Source of the DNA: JAEUPI01 sp046348365
GTDB taxonomy: Bacteria > Pseudomonadota > Gammaproteobacteria > Burkholderiales > Burkholderiaceae_C
DNA length: 64,000 nucleotides
Assembly: GCA_046348365.1 (NCBI GenBank)
Contig: JAXMEL010000005.1
Location: 186,001-250,000, forward strand
Direction of reading: 5' to 3'
The notes beneath the pieces were generated by a model. The model saw only the letters and a program-made list of their open reading frames with translations, did no database searches and had not been told where the DNA came from. Positions 34,014-43,477 of this stretch are shown here, one piece after another. The position numbers and the translations under genes are program-made. Every line of letters begins with the position of its first letter. Positions within the stretch are counted from its first letter, which is position 1.

Positions 34014-35666
34014 ATGACGCCGCCGCGCAGCCCGGCATGGCGCTGCGGCCGCGCCGCAGCGCTCGCGGTCTTCGCCGGCGTGTTCGTGCTGCCGCTGGCG
34101 GCGGGCCTGGCGCTGGCGCTGCGCGAGGGCAGCCACGCCGACGCGTGGGCCGCGATGTGGGCAGACCCGCAGTTCGCGCCGGCCTGGGCGGCCAGCGTGC
34201 GCATCGCGGTCGGCAGCACGTTCATGGCGCTCGTGATCGCGACGGCGCTAACCGCCCAGTTGCACGGCACGCGGCTGTGGCGCCGCGTCGACGCCGCGCT
34301 GGCGCCGATGCTCGCGGTGCCGCATGCGGCATTCGCGATCGGCTGCGCGCTGCTGGTGATGCCCAGCGGGTTGCTCGCGCGCGTGCTCGCGCCCTGGCTC
34401 GGCTGGAGCCAGCCGCCGGACTGGCGAACGGTTCACGACGAGGCCGGCCTTGCGATGATCGCGGTGCTGGTGCTCAAGGAGCTGCCGTTCCTGCTGTGGA
34501 ACATCGCCGCGCTGCTGGCGCGGCCCGAGCTGGCCGAGCAGCTGCAGCGCCATCGGCTGCAAGCGCAGACCTTCGGCTGGCGGCCGGCGCGACTGTGGTG
34601 GCGCGTGTGGTGGCCGTGGCTGCTGCCGCGCCTGGCCTGGCCCGTGCTGGCCGTGCTGGCCTACAGCCTGTCGGTGGTCGACGTGGCGCTCGTGGTCGGC
34701 CCGCTCGCGCCGCCGCCGCTGGCGGTGCTGGCGTGGCAGGCACTGCTCGACGGCGACCCCGCCACGCAGGCCGTGGGTGCAGCGCAGGTGATCAGCCTGA
34801 CGATCACGCTGGCCGTGCTGGCGTTGCTGGGTGCAGCGGGCGCGATGCTGTGGCGCCGGCTCGCGTTGCGCGCGGCCACGCGAGGCCCGGGCCAGCGCGG
34901 TGCGGCGAGCGCCGGCGTCGGCACGATCGGCGCGCGCGGGCTGGTCGCGATCGTCGCGGCGGTTTACGTCGCCGCCATCGCCTTGCTGGTGTTCGCCGCC
35001 GGCGCGGGGCCGTGGCCGTTCCCGCAGCTCGCACCGCGGGCGTGGGACGCACTCGGCTGGTGGCACGCGATGTCGCCCGGCACGCTGGCTTTCAGCGCGG
35101 CGCTGGCGGGTGGGGCGAGTGCGCTGGCGCTCGTGCTCGGCGTGGCGTGGCTCGAATGCGTGAGCGTGCGCAGCGACACCGCGCTGGCGCCGTTGCTGCT
35201 GGTGCCGCTGGCGGTGCCGCCGCTGCTGCTGATGGTGGGGCTGTACCAGGGCGCGCTCGCGCTGCGTCTCGACGGCAGCGTGTGGGGCCTGCTGTGGGTG
35301 CACGTGATCGTCGTGCTGCCCTACACGCTGATCGTGCTGGCGCCGGCGTGGCGCAGCTTCGATGCGCGCTACGAGACCACCGCGCGTTCGCTCGGGCGCG
35401 GCGCGCCGGCGTTCTGGTGGCACGCCAAGTGGCCGATGCTGCGCGCGCCGATCGCCGCGGCGCTGGCGGTGGGTTTCGCGGTGGCGCTGGCGCAATACCT
35501 GCCCACGCTCTTCATCGGTGCCGGCCGCTTTGCCACCGTGACCACCGAGGCGGTGACGCTGGCTGCCGGCGGGCAGCGCCAGAGCGCGGCGGTGTATGCG
35601 CTGTGGCAGGCCGTGCTGCCGCTGGCGGCATTCGCGCTCGCGCTGCGAGCGCGGCGCGAGGCTTGA
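34014..35666 (+). CDS. ynjC: ABC transporter permease, YnjC family (two fused permease halves)
   Basis: A 550-residue membrane protein with about twelve helices arranged as two permease units, like ThiP/FbpB proteins. The permease EAA-like loops are visible as 'RHRLQAQTFGWRPARLWWRVWWP' in the first half and 'YETTARSLGRGAPAFWWHAKWP' in the second. It lies 27 bp after ynjB. It moves the unknown ligand of the YnjBCD system through the inner membrane. Confidence 0.87.
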   Translation: MTPPRSPAWRCGRAAALAVFAGVFVLPLAAGLALALREGSHADAWAAMWADPQFAPAWAASVRIAVGSTFMALVIATALTAQLHGTRLWRRVDAALAPMLAVPHAAFAIGCALLVMPSGLLARVLAPWLGWSQPPDWRTVHDEAGLAMIAVLVLKELPFLLWNIAALLARPELAEQLQRHRLQAQTFGWRPARLWWRVWWPWLLPRLAWPVLAVLAYSLSVVDVALVVGPLAPPPLAVLAWQALLDGDPATQAVGAAQVISLTITLAVLALLGAAGAMLWRRLALRAATRGPGQRGAASAGVGTIGARGLVAIVAAVYVAAIALLVFAAGAGPWPFPQLAPRAWDALGWWHAMSPGTLAFSAALAGGASALALVLGVAWLECVSVRSDTALAPLLLVPLAVPPLLLMVGLYQGALALRLDGSVWGLLWVHVIVVLPYTLIVLAPAWRSFDARYETTARSLGRGAPAFWWHAKWPMLRAPIAAALAVGFAVALAQYLPTLFIGAGRFATVTTEAVTLAAGGQRQSAAVYALWQAVLPLAAFALALRARREA

Positions 35667-35674
35667 GGCCTGCG

Positions 35675-36334
35675 ATGGCGCTCGAGCTGATCGATCTGGC
35701 GCTCACGCTGCACGGCCGCGTGCTGGTGGCGGGCCTGCAGGCGCAGGTGGCGCCGGGCGAGGTGCTGACGCTGATGGGCGAGAGCGGCAGCGGCAAGAGC
35801 TCGCTGCTGGCGCACATCGCCGGCAGCCTGCAGCCGCCGCTCGCGGCCCGCGGGCGCGTGCGCCTCGACGGGCGCGACCTCGATGCGCTGCCGATCGAGC
35901 AGCGCCGCGTGGCGCTGCTGTTCCAGGACGATCTGCTGTACCCGCACATGAGCGTGCTGCAGAACCTGCTGTTCGCGCTGCCGCGTGGCCCGCGCGCCGA
36001 ACGCGTGGCGCGTGCCGAGGCGGCGCTGGCCGAGGCGGGGCTGACCGGCTTCGGCGCGCGGCGGCCGCACACGCTGTCGGGCGGGCAGCGCGCGCGCGTG
36101 TCGCTGCTGCGCGCGCTGCTGGCCGCGCCGCGCGTGGTGCTGCTCGACGAGCCGTTCTCGCGCCTCGATGCGGCGCTGCGCGCGCAGATGCGCGAGTTCG
36201 CCTGGCGCCACCTGGCGCGCTCCCGCGTGTGCGCGGTGCTGGTCACGCACGATGCGGCCGACGTGCCGGCGGGAGGGCGCGTGATCGATCTGGCAACGTT
36301 GCGTCCACTGGCGCGCGGGGATGGCGATGCTTGA
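35675..36334 (+). CDS. ynjD: ABC transporter ATP-binding protein, YnjD family
   Basis: A 219-residue ATPase with Walker A GESGSGKSS, a Q-loop 'LFQDDLLYPHMS', the signature LSGGQRARVS, Walker B 'VVLLDEPFSRLD' and the switch histidine in 'VLVTHD'. The length is that of a minimal ABC domain. It starts 8 bp after ynjC and overlaps the phosphatidyltransferase gene by 14 bases, so the operon continues. Confidence 0.9.
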   Translation: MALELIDLALTLHGRVLVAGLQAQVAPGEVLTLMGESGSGKSSLLAHIAGSLQPPLAARGRVRLDGRDLDALPIEQRRVALLFQDDLLYPHMSVLQNLLFALPRGPRAERVARAEAALAEAGLTGFGARRPHTLSGGQRARVSLLRALLAAPRVVLLDEPFSRLDAALRAQMREFAWRHLARSRVCAVLVTHDAADVPAGGRVIDLATLRPLARGDGDA

Positions 36335-36941
36335 CCGCGCCGCCATCGCGCTGCTGAAACCCGTGCTCGATCGCGGCGGCGCCGGGCTGCATCGCCTCGG
36401 CGTCGGCGCCGACGCCGTCACCTGGGCCGGCTTCGCGCTCGGCCTCGCGGCGGCAGCGGCGATCGCGTGCGGCGCCTATGCGAGCGGCCTCGCGCTGATG
36501 CTCGCCAGTCGGCTGTGCGACGGCCTCGACGGCGCGGTGGCCCGGCATTCGCAGCCCACCGACCGCGGCGCCTTCCTCGACATCGTGCTCGACTTCGTGT
36601 TCTACGCCAGCATTCCGCTGGCGTTTGCCATTGCCGACCCGGCCACGCGCGCGTTGCCGGCCGCTGCGCTGCTGGCGGCCTTCGTGGCCACCGGCTCGAG
36701 CTTCCTCGCCTATGCCGTGCTGGCCGAGCGGCGCGGCATCGCCAGCACGGCCTATCCGAACAAGGGCTTCTTCTACCTCGGCGGGCTCACCGAGGCGACG
36801 GAGACCCTGCTGTGCTTCGTGCTGATGTGCCTGCTGCCGGCCTGGTTCGGCGTGCTCGCCTATGCTTTCGCGGCGATGTGCGGCCTGACCTTCGTGACCC
36901 GGCTGATCGCCGGGTGGCAGACTCTGGGCCCACCCCGATGA
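36321..36941 (+). CDS. ynjF: CDP-alcohol phosphatidyltransferase-family membrane protein (YnjF-like)
   Basis: A 206-residue protein with the motif D-G-x2-A-R-x8-G-x3-D-x3-D, seen as 'DGLDGAVARHSQPTDRGAFLD' followed by 'IVLD', and about six membrane helices. It would join an alcohol to a CDP-activated lipid. YnjF accompanies YnjBCD in enterobacteria, and the same link is preserved here; the alcohol is unknown. It overlaps genes on both sides. Confidence 0.82.
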   Translation: MAMLDRAAIALLKPVLDRGGAGLHRLGVGADAVTWAGFALGLAAAAAIACGAYASGLALMLASRLCDGLDGAVARHSQPTDRGAFLDIVLDFVFYASIPLAFAIADPATRALPAAALLAAFVATGSSFLAYAVLAERRGIASTAYPNKGFFYLGGLTEATETLLCFVLMCLLPAWFGVLAYAFAAMCGLTFVTRLIAGWQTLGPPR

Positions 36942-39088
36942 AGAAGAAGCAACTCCTCGTTCTCGTGGTCCTGGCGGCCCTTGTGGCGGCGTTCTTCGCG
37001 TTCGACCTCGGGCGCTATGTCAGCCTGGACTACATCAAGGCACGGCAGGCCGACTTCGCTGCGCTGTATGCCGCGCGGCCGGCGCTGGTGATCGGCGTGT
37101 TTTTCGTGGTCTACGTGGCGCTCACGGCGCTGTCGTTCCCCGGCGCGGCGGTGATGACGCTCGCTGCCGGCGGCATCTTCGGCCTCGCGGCCGGCACGGT
37201 GATCGTGTCGTTCGCGTCGAGCATCGGTGCGACGCTGGCGTTCCTGGCCGCGCGCTTCGTGCTGCGCGACAGCGTGCAGGCTCGCTTCGGCAAGCTGCTC
37301 GGCGACATCGACCGCGGCATTGCCAAGGACGGCGCGTTCTACCTCTTCACGCTGCGGCTGGTGCCGCTGATCCCGTTCTTCGCGATCAACCTGGCGATGG
37401 GGCTGACGCGGATGAAGGCCGCCACGTTCTACTGGGTCAGCCAGCTCGGCATGCTGGCCGGCACCATCGTCTACGTGAACGCCGGCACGCAGCTGGCGAA
37501 GATCGAATCGGCCAGGGGCATCGTCTCGCCGGGGCTGCTGGGGTCGTTCGTGCTGCTGGGCGTCTTCCCGCTGATCGCCAAGAAGATCGTCGATGCGATC
37601 CAGGCGCGCAAGGTCTATGCGCGCTGGGCCGGGCGGCGGCCGAAGACTTTCGACCGCAACCTCGTGGTCATCGGCGCCGGCGCTGCCGGGCTGGTGGCGA
37701 GCTACATCGGCGCCGCCGTGAAGGCCAGGGTCACGCTGGTCGAGCAGCACAAGATGGGCGGCGACTGCCTCAACTACGGCTGCGTGCCGAGCAAGGCACT
37801 GATCAAGACCGCCCGGCTGATGCACCAGATGCGCCACAGCACGCGCTACGGCATCGCCAAGGCCGACGCGCAGATGCGCTTCGCCGACGTGATGGCGCGC
37901 GTGGCGCAGGTGGTGCGCGAGATCGAGCCGCACGATTCGGTGCAGCGCTATACCGGCCTCGGCGTCGACGTGGTGCCCGGCAGCGCGAAGATCGTCGACC
38001 CCTGGCACGTGCAGATCACGAAGGCCGACGCGACGGTGCAGACGCTGTCCACGCGCGCGATCGTCGTGGCCACCGGCGCGGCGCCGTTCGTGCCGCCGCT
38101 GCCGGGGCTGGCCGACGTGGGCGTGCTGACCAGCGACACGCTGTGGCAGCTGCGCGAGCTGCCGCGGCGGCTGGTGGTGCTGGGCGGCGGGCCGATCGGC
38201 TGCGAGCTGGCGCAGGCCTTCGCGCGGCTCGGCTCGCAGGTGACGCAGATCGAGATGCTGCCGCGCGTGCTGACGCGCGAGGACGAGGAGGTGTCGGCCT
38301 TCGCGAAGCTCGCGCTCGAGGCCGACGGCGTGGCCGTGCTCACCGGCCACACTGCGCTGCGCTGCGAGCGCAACGGCGACGCAAAGGCGATCGTCGTCGA
38401 ATCAGGCGGCGCCGAGAAGCGCATCGAGTTCGACGCGCTCGTCTGCGCGGTCGGCCGCGCGGCGCGGCTCGAGGGCTACGGGCTGCAGGAGCTGGGCATC
38501 CCCACCGGCCGCACGATCGAGACCAACGCGTACCTGCAGACGATCTACCCCAACATCCTCGCCTGCGGCGACGTGGCCGGGCCGTTCCAGTTCACGCACA
38601 CGGCCGCGCACCAGGCCTGGTATGCCGCGGTCAACGGGCTGTTCGGCTGGGCCAGGCGCTTCGAGGCCGACTACGCGGTGATCCCGTGGGCCACCTTCAT
38701 CGACCCCGAGGTGGCGCGCGTGGGCCTGAACGAGCAGGAGGCCAAGCAGCAGGGCATCGCCTACGAGGTCACGCGCTACGGCATCGACGACCTCGACCGC
38801 GCGATCGCCGACTCTGTCGCGCACGGCTGGGTGAAGGTGCTCACCGTGCCGGGCAAGGACCGTATCCTCGGCGTCACCATCGTCGGCGAGCACGGCGCCG
38901 ACCTGCTGGCCGAATACGTGCTCGCGATGAAGCACGGCATCGGGCTGAACAAGATCCTCGGCACGATCCACACCTACCCGACGCTGGCCGAAGCCAACAA
39001 GTACGCCGCCGGGCAATGGAAGCGCGCGCACCAGCCCGAGGCGCTGCTGCGCTGGGTGGAACGCGTGCACGCGTGGCGGCGCGGTTGA
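36938..39088 (+). CDS. VTT/SNARE-associated membrane domain fused to a flavin disulfide oxidoreductase
   Basis: A 716-residue fusion. Residues ~1-225 form a DedA/TVP38-type membrane region ('FPGAAVMTLAAGGIFGLAAGT', 'LRLVPLIPFFAINLAMGL'). Residues ~240-716 form a dihydrolipoamide dehydrogenase/mercuric reductase-type enzyme: FAD site 'VVIGAGAAGLV', redox cysteines 'GGDCLNYGCVPSKAL', NAD(P) site 'VVLGGGPIGCELAQAF', and C-terminal 'HTYPTLAEANKYAAG'. A membrane-tethered NAD(P)H-disulfide or quinone reductase is likely. The start overlaps ynjF. Confidence 0.88.
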   Translation: MKKKQLLVLVVLAALVAAFFAFDLGRYVSLDYIKARQADFAALYAARPALVIGVFFVVYVALTALSFPGAAVMTLAAGGIFGLAAGTVIVSFASSIGATLAFLAARFVLRDSVQARFGKLLGDIDRGIAKDGAFYLFTLRLVPLIPFFAINLAMGLTRMKAATFYWVSQLGMLAGTIVYVNAGTQLAKIESARGIVSPGLLGSFVLLGVFPLIAKKIVDAIQARKVYARWAGRRPKTFDRNLVVIGAGAAGLVASYIGAAVKARVTLVEQHKMGGDCLNYGCVPSKALIKTARLMHQMRHSTRYGIAKADAQMRFADVMARVAQVVREIEPHDSVQRYTGLGVDVVPGSAKIVDPWHVQITKADATVQTLSTRAIVVATGAAPFVPPLPGLADVGVLTSDTLWQLRELPRRLVVLGGGPIGCELAQAFARLGSQVTQIEMLPRVLTREDEEVSAFAKLALEADGVAVLTGHTALRCERNGDAKAIVVESGGAEKRIEFDALVCAVGRAARLEGYGLQELGIPTGRTIETNAYLQTIYPNILACGDVAGPFQFTHTAAHQAWYAAVNGLFGWARRFEADYAVIPWATFIDPEVARVGLNEQEAKQQGIAYEVTRYGIDDLDRAIADSVAHGWVKVLTVPGKDRILGVTIVGEHGADLLAEYVLAMKHGIGLNKILGTIHTYPTLAEANKYAAGQWKRAHQPEALLRWVERVHAWRRG

Positions 39089-39119
39089 GCCCGGGGCGGC
39101 GCGGGTTATCCTGCGGCCG

Positions 39120-39842
39120 ATGAGACGCACCGGTTTGGCCATCGGGGGACTGGTGATCGGCATGGGGGCCATGTCGGGCGCCACGGCCAACCTGCTGAGC
39201 GATCCCGCAGGCACTGCGCCCGAACCGGCTGCGCCGTGGCGGGTGGTGGGGCTGCCGAAGCAGACGCTGCCGCTAACGCGCTACCGCGTGATCGACGCCG
39301 ACGGCGGCCGCGCGATCGAGATCGACGCGCAGGCCTCGTACGGCAACCTGGTGCACGAATGGCCGGCGCCGATCAGCGCCCGGCGCCTCAGCTGGCGCTG
39401 GCGCATCGAGCACGACAACCCGCTCGCCGACATCCAGCACAAGCCCGGCGACGACCATGCCGTGGCGGTGTGCGCGCTGTTCGACATGCCGTTGGCGGCG
39501 ATCCCGTTGTGGGAGCGGCAGATGCTGCGCCTCGCGCGCGCGCTGTCGGGCGAGGCGCTGCCTTCGGCCACGCTGTGCTACACGTGGGATCCGCGCCAGC
39601 GTGCCGACACCGCGCTCGCCAGCCCCTACACGCGCCGCGTGCGCTGGCTGGTCCTGCGCGGCCAGGGCGATGCGCTGCACGCGTGGCAGCGCGAGCAGCG
39701 TGACCTGCGCGCCGACTTCGAGCGCCTGTTCGGCGACGAAACGCGCAGCCTGCCGCCGCTGACGGCCGTGCTGGTGGCTGCGGACGCCGACAATACGCAG
39801 GGCCGCAGCCTGGCCTGGGTGGCCGACCTGGCGCTGGAATGA
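39120..39842 (+). CDS. Exported DUF3047 protein
   Basis: A 240-residue protein with a signal-like N-terminus (MRRTGLAIGGLVIGMGAMSGATA) and the DUF3047 core: 'WRWRIEHDNPLADIQHKPGDDHAVAVCALFD', then 'YTWDPRQ' and 'VRWLVLRGQGD', ending 'VLVAADADNTQGRSLAWVADLAL'. The family function is unknown. It lies 31 bp after the oxidoreductase fusion and 25 bp before another flavoprotein gene, so it probably shares their transcript. Confidence 0.75.
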   Translation: MRRTGLAIGGLVIGMGAMSGATANLLSDPAGTAPEPAAPWRVVGLPKQTLPLTRYRVIDADGGRAIEIDAQASYGNLVHEWPAPISARRLSWRWRIEHDNPLADIQHKPGDDHAVAVCALFDMPLAAIPLWERQMLRLARALSGEALPSATLCYTWDPRQRADTALASPYTRRVRWLVLRGQGDALHAWQREQRDLRADFERLFGDETRSLPPLTAVLVAADADNTQGRSLAWVADLALE

Positions 39843-39867
39843 AGAACCAAGAACACGACGCGACGCG

Positions 39868-40989
39868 ATGAAGAGACTGGTGCTGGTGGGGGGAGGGCAC
39901 GCGCACGTGCACGTGCTGGCGGCGATGGCGCGCGAACCGATGCCCGGCGTGCAGGCGGTGCTGGTCACGCCGTTCGCGCGGCAGGTCTACAGCGGCATGG
40001 TGCCGGGCTTCGTGGCCGGCCACTACGGCATCGACGACTGCGCGATCCCGCTCGAGCCGCTGGCGCGGGCGGCGCAGGTCGAGCTGGCGCTGTCGAGCGT
40101 GACGGCGATGAGCGCGGCCGAGCGCACGGTGACGCTCGCCGACGGCCGCGTCGCCGAATACGACGTGCTGTCGATCGACAGCGGCGCCACGCAGGACCGC
40201 GACGCGATCGCCGGCGCGCGCGCGCGCGGCCTGTTCGTGCGGCCGATCGAGCACTTCGTGAAGCTGTTCGACGGCGTGCTCGAGCTGGCGCGCGAGCGCG
40301 TGCTCGACGTGGTGGTGGTGGGCGGCGGCGCCGCGGGCTTCGAGCTCGCGATGGCGATGCAGCACCGGCTGGGCGGTGACGACGGCGCGGGCGTTCGCGT
40401 GTGCATCGTCACCGGCGACACCTCGGTGCTCACGGGCTTTCCGGCCGGCGCGCGCTCGCGCGCGATCGCGCAGCTGCGCCGCGCGCGCATCACGGTGATC
40501 AACCAGCGCAGCGTGGAGGTGGGCGACGCGCACCTGCTGCTCGACAACGGCGCGCGCGTGGTCTGCGACGTGCCGGTGATGGCGCTGCCGGCGAGCGCGC
40601 CGGCCTGGCTGCAAGGCGGCGGCCTCGCGCTCGACGAGCGCGGCTTCGTGGCCACCAAGCAGACGCTGCAGAGCACGTCGCACGCGCAGGTGTTCGCCGC
40701 CGGCGACGTGGCGTCGCGGCAGGACGATGCCGTGCCGCGCAGCGGCGTCTATGCGGTGCGCGCGGGGCCGGCGCTGGCGCTGAATATCCGTCGCCAGCTC
40801 GCCGGCGGGCAGCTGCAGCCCTGGCTGGCGCAGGAGCATGCGTTGTACCTGTTGTCGTGCGGCGCGCGGCGCGCCATCGCTGCCCGGGGCGACTGGTCGG
40901 CGCAGGGCCGCTGGGCCTGGCTCTGGAAGGACTGGATCGACCGCCGCTTCATCCGTCGCATGTCGACGCCGCCGCAGCCGAAGCGGTAG
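39868..40989 (+). CDS. FAD-dependent NADH dehydrogenase-like oxidoreductase
   Basis: A 373-residue flavoprotein with 'LVLVGGGHAHVHVL' at the N-terminus, the form found in the oxidoreductase half of selenide-dikinase fusions and in NDH-2-like enzymes. A second dinucleotide site is 'VVVVGGGAAGFELAMAM', and the FAD C-terminal motif is 'QVFAAGDVA'. There is no redox cysteine pair. It probably reduces a quinone or a small oxidant. The stop directly abuts the tolA stop of the opposite strand. Confidence 0.8.
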   Translation: MKRLVLVGGGHAHVHVLAAMAREPMPGVQAVLVTPFARQVYSGMVPGFVAGHYGIDDCAIPLEPLARAAQVELALSSVTAMSAAERTVTLADGRVAEYDVLSIDSGATQDRDAIAGARARGLFVRPIEHFVKLFDGVLELARERVLDVVVVGGGAAGFELAMAMQHRLGGDDGAGVRVCIVTGDTSVLTGFPAGARSRAIAQLRRARITVINQRSVEVGDAHLLLDNGARVVCDVPVMALPASAPAWLQGGGLALDERGFVATKQTLQSTSHAQVFAAGDVASRQDDAVPRSGVYAVRAGPALALNIRRQLAGGQLQPWLAQEHALYLLSCGARRAIAARGDWSAQGRWAWLWKDWIDRRFIRRMSTPPQPKR

Positions 40990-41820
40990 TCACTCGCGCG
41001 GGCGGAACTCGATCACCATCGTCGACGGCACGCGGCCGTCGACGTCGCGCGGCAGCACCTCGGTGCGGTCGATGGCGCGCAGCACGGCGTCGTCCCACGC
41101 CTTCTGGCCGCTCGACTTCACGAGGCGGCGGCCGATGATCGTGCCGTCGGGGCCGCAGCGCACCTCGACCTCGGCTGTCGGGTTGCCGGGCACCTCGTCG
41201 GTCAGCACGATGTTGGGCTTGATGCGCGCCTTGATGCGGCCGGCATAACTCGCCGACGGGCCGGCCTCGCGCGCAGCCGTGCCGGTGGACGACGGCGAGC
41301 CGGTGCCGGTGGCCTCGCCCATCATGCGTTTGAGGTTCTCGTCGCGCTGCTTGGCGAGGCGGCGCTCTTCTTCCTTCTGCCGCTTCGCCTCGTTCTCACG
41401 CTCCTTCTGCGCCGCCAGCTTCTCGGCCTTTTCGCGCTCGAGCTTCTCGCGTTCCAGGCGCTCCTGCTCCTTGCGCTCGAGTTCCTTGCGCGCCTTCTCC
41501 TTCTCGATCGCGATCTGCGCCTCGGTGGGCGAGGGCTTGGGCGGCGGCTCCACGGCCTTGGGCGGTGGCGGCGGCTCTGGCTTGGGCTGGGGCTTCGGCA
41601 CGGGCTCCACGGCGGGCGGCGCGGCGATCTGCGGCGTGGCCGCCCACAGCTCGGCGCTCACGCCGGCGGGCTCCTGGCTGCGCCACGACACGCCGAACGC
41701 CAGCGCAACGATCAGCAGCGCATGCGCCAGCACGGCCATCGCCGTGCCGCGGCCCATGCGGTCGGCGTGCTGCGGCAGCAGCAGGTCGCGCCGCTTGAGC
41801 GTGCTGTCCATCGCCGTCAT
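40990..41820 (-). CDS. tolA: Cell envelope protein TolA
   Basis: A 276-residue TolA. It has an N-terminal membrane anchor after a short cytosolic part, a Pro-rich stretch (PKPQPKPEPPPPPK), a long charged Lys/Glu/Arg helix (residues ~100-165) and the C-terminal TolA/TonB-like domain ending 'TMVIEFRPRE'. It links the TolQR motor to Pal and TolB across the periplasm during outer-membrane constriction. Last gene of ybgC-tolQRA; tolB and pal are not next to it in this window. Confidence 0.9.
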   Translation of the reverse strand: MTAMDSTLKRRDLLLPQHADRMGRGTAMAVLAHALLIVALAFGVSWRSQEPAGVSAELWAATPQIAAPPAVEPVPKPQPKPEPPPPPKAVEPPPKPSPTEAQIAIEKEKARKELERKEQERLEREKLEREKAEKLAAQKERENEAKRQKEEERRLAKQRDENLKRMMGEATGTGSPSSTGTAAREAGPSASYAGRIKARIKPNIVLTDEVPGNPTAEVEVRCGPDGTIIGRRLVKSSGQKAWDDAVLRAIDRTEVLPRDVDGRVPSTMVIEFRPRE

Positions 41821-41845
41821 CGCCTATCGATGGTCGACACGGCGC

Positions 41846-42271
<426 letters not shown>

Positions 42272-42275
42272 GGCC

Positions 42276-42986
42276 TTACCTCAGCGGCGCGGGCGCGGTG
42301 GCGGCAGGGCCCGAGAGGGGCACGCCCGCGTTGCGCTGCAGGATGTTGAGGAACTCCTCGATGAAGGTTTCGAGCTGCGTGGCGATGCGGTCGATGTCGC
42401 GCGCGAAGCGGTTGTACGCCACCACCGCGGGGATGGCCGCGAACAGGCCGATCGCGGTGGCCACCAGCGCCTCGGCGATGCCGGGCGCCACGGTGGCCAG
42501 CGTCACCTGCTGCAGGTTCGACAGGCCGACGAACGCATGCATGATGCCCCACACGGTGCCGAACAGGCCCACGTAGGGGCTGACCGAACCCACCGAGGCC
42601 AGGAAGCCGAGGTTGCCTTCGATGGCGTCGAGCTCGCGCTGGAAGCTCGCGCGCATGGCGCGGCGCGCGCCGTCGAGCTGCGCCGGCGCGTCGAGCCGGC
42701 GCTCGCGCAGCTTGAGGAACTCGCGCATGCCCGAGGCGAAGATGCGCTCCATCGGCGCGCTGGTGCGCTTGGCGCCGACCGACTGGTTCAGCTCGGCGAG
42801 GTTCTTGCCGGACCAGAACTCGCGCTCGAAGCCGTCGTTCAGCTCGCGCACGCGGCGCAGGCCGAAGACCTTGCCGAAGATCATCGACCAGCTCACCAGC
42901 GACACCGCCAGCAGCCCCACCATCACGATCTGCACCACGAAGCTGGCGTGCAGCACCAGCTGGATGATCGACAGGTCTTGGTTCAT
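42276..42986 (-). CDS. tolQ: TolQ, proton-channel subunit of the Tol-Pal motor
   Basis: A 236-residue ExbB/TolQ protein with three membrane helices: the first near residues 15-35 ('VVQIVMVGLLAVSLVSW'), and the other two in 'GLFGTVWGIMHAF' and 'AEALVATAIGLFAAIPAVVAYN', the segments that form the pore. ATG at 42986 overlaps the ybgC stop; the longer open frame belongs to ybgC. Confidence 0.95.
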   Translation of the reverse strand: MNQDLSIIQLVLHASFVVQIVMVGLLAVSLVSWSMIFGKVFGLRRVRELNDGFEREFWSGKNLAELNQSVGAKRTSAPMERIFASGMREFLKLRERRLDAPAQLDGARRAMRASFQRELDAIEGNLGFLASVGSVSPYVGLFGTVWGIMHAFVGLSNLQQVTLATVAPGIAEALVATAIGLFAAIPAVVAYNRFARDIDRIATQLETFIEEFLNILQRNAGVPLSGPAATAPAPLR

Positions 42987-43393
42987 GCGATCCGTTCCAG
43001 GATGTCTTCGGGAATGCGCCGCAGCCGCAAGGTGGGCGCGTCGACGCACGCGATTCGGACTTCGCCGTCGGCCAGGAGTTCATCGCCGCGCAGCGCCTGC
43101 TGCCGCAGCACCAGCGACGCGCGGGCGGCATGGTGCACATCGACGGTGACGTCGAGCCGGTCGTCGAGCCGTGCCGGCAGGTGGCACTTGAGCGTGCTTT
43201 CGCTGACCACGAACATCGCACCGGTGCGCTCGCGCAGAGCCTGCTGCTCGATGCCCAGGCTGCGCAGCCACTCGGTGCGCGCGCGCTCGAAGAACCTCAG
43301 ATAGTTGGCGTAGTAGACGATGCCGCCGGCGTCGGTGTCTTCCCAGTAGACGCGGACCGGGTGGGCAAACGCTCGCGTGGCGGGACTCGTCAT
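42983..43393 (-). CDS. ybgC: Acyl-CoA thioesterase YbgC of the Tol-Pal operon
   Basis: A 136-residue hot-dog-fold thioesterase with the active-site pattern 'VYWEDTDAGGIVYYANYLRFFERARTEW' in recognisable family form; the Asp lies in 'DTDAGG'. First gene of the tol operon, coupled to tolQ by an ATGA overlap. It acts on acyl-CoA or acyl-ACP near the membrane. Confidence 0.93.
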   Translation of the reverse strand: MTSPATRAFAHPVRVYWEDTDAGGIVYYANYLRFFERARTEWLRSLGIEQQALRERTGAMFVVSESTLKCHLPARLDDRLDVTVDVHHAARASLVLRQQALRGDELLADGEVRIACVDAPTLRLRRIPEDILERIA

Positions 43394-43477
43394 GGGATCG
43401 CGGATGATACGTGAGCGCCTCGCGGCGACCGCATCGACCGGCCCGGCGCCGCCACTCCGTGCGCGCCGGCGGGTGTG

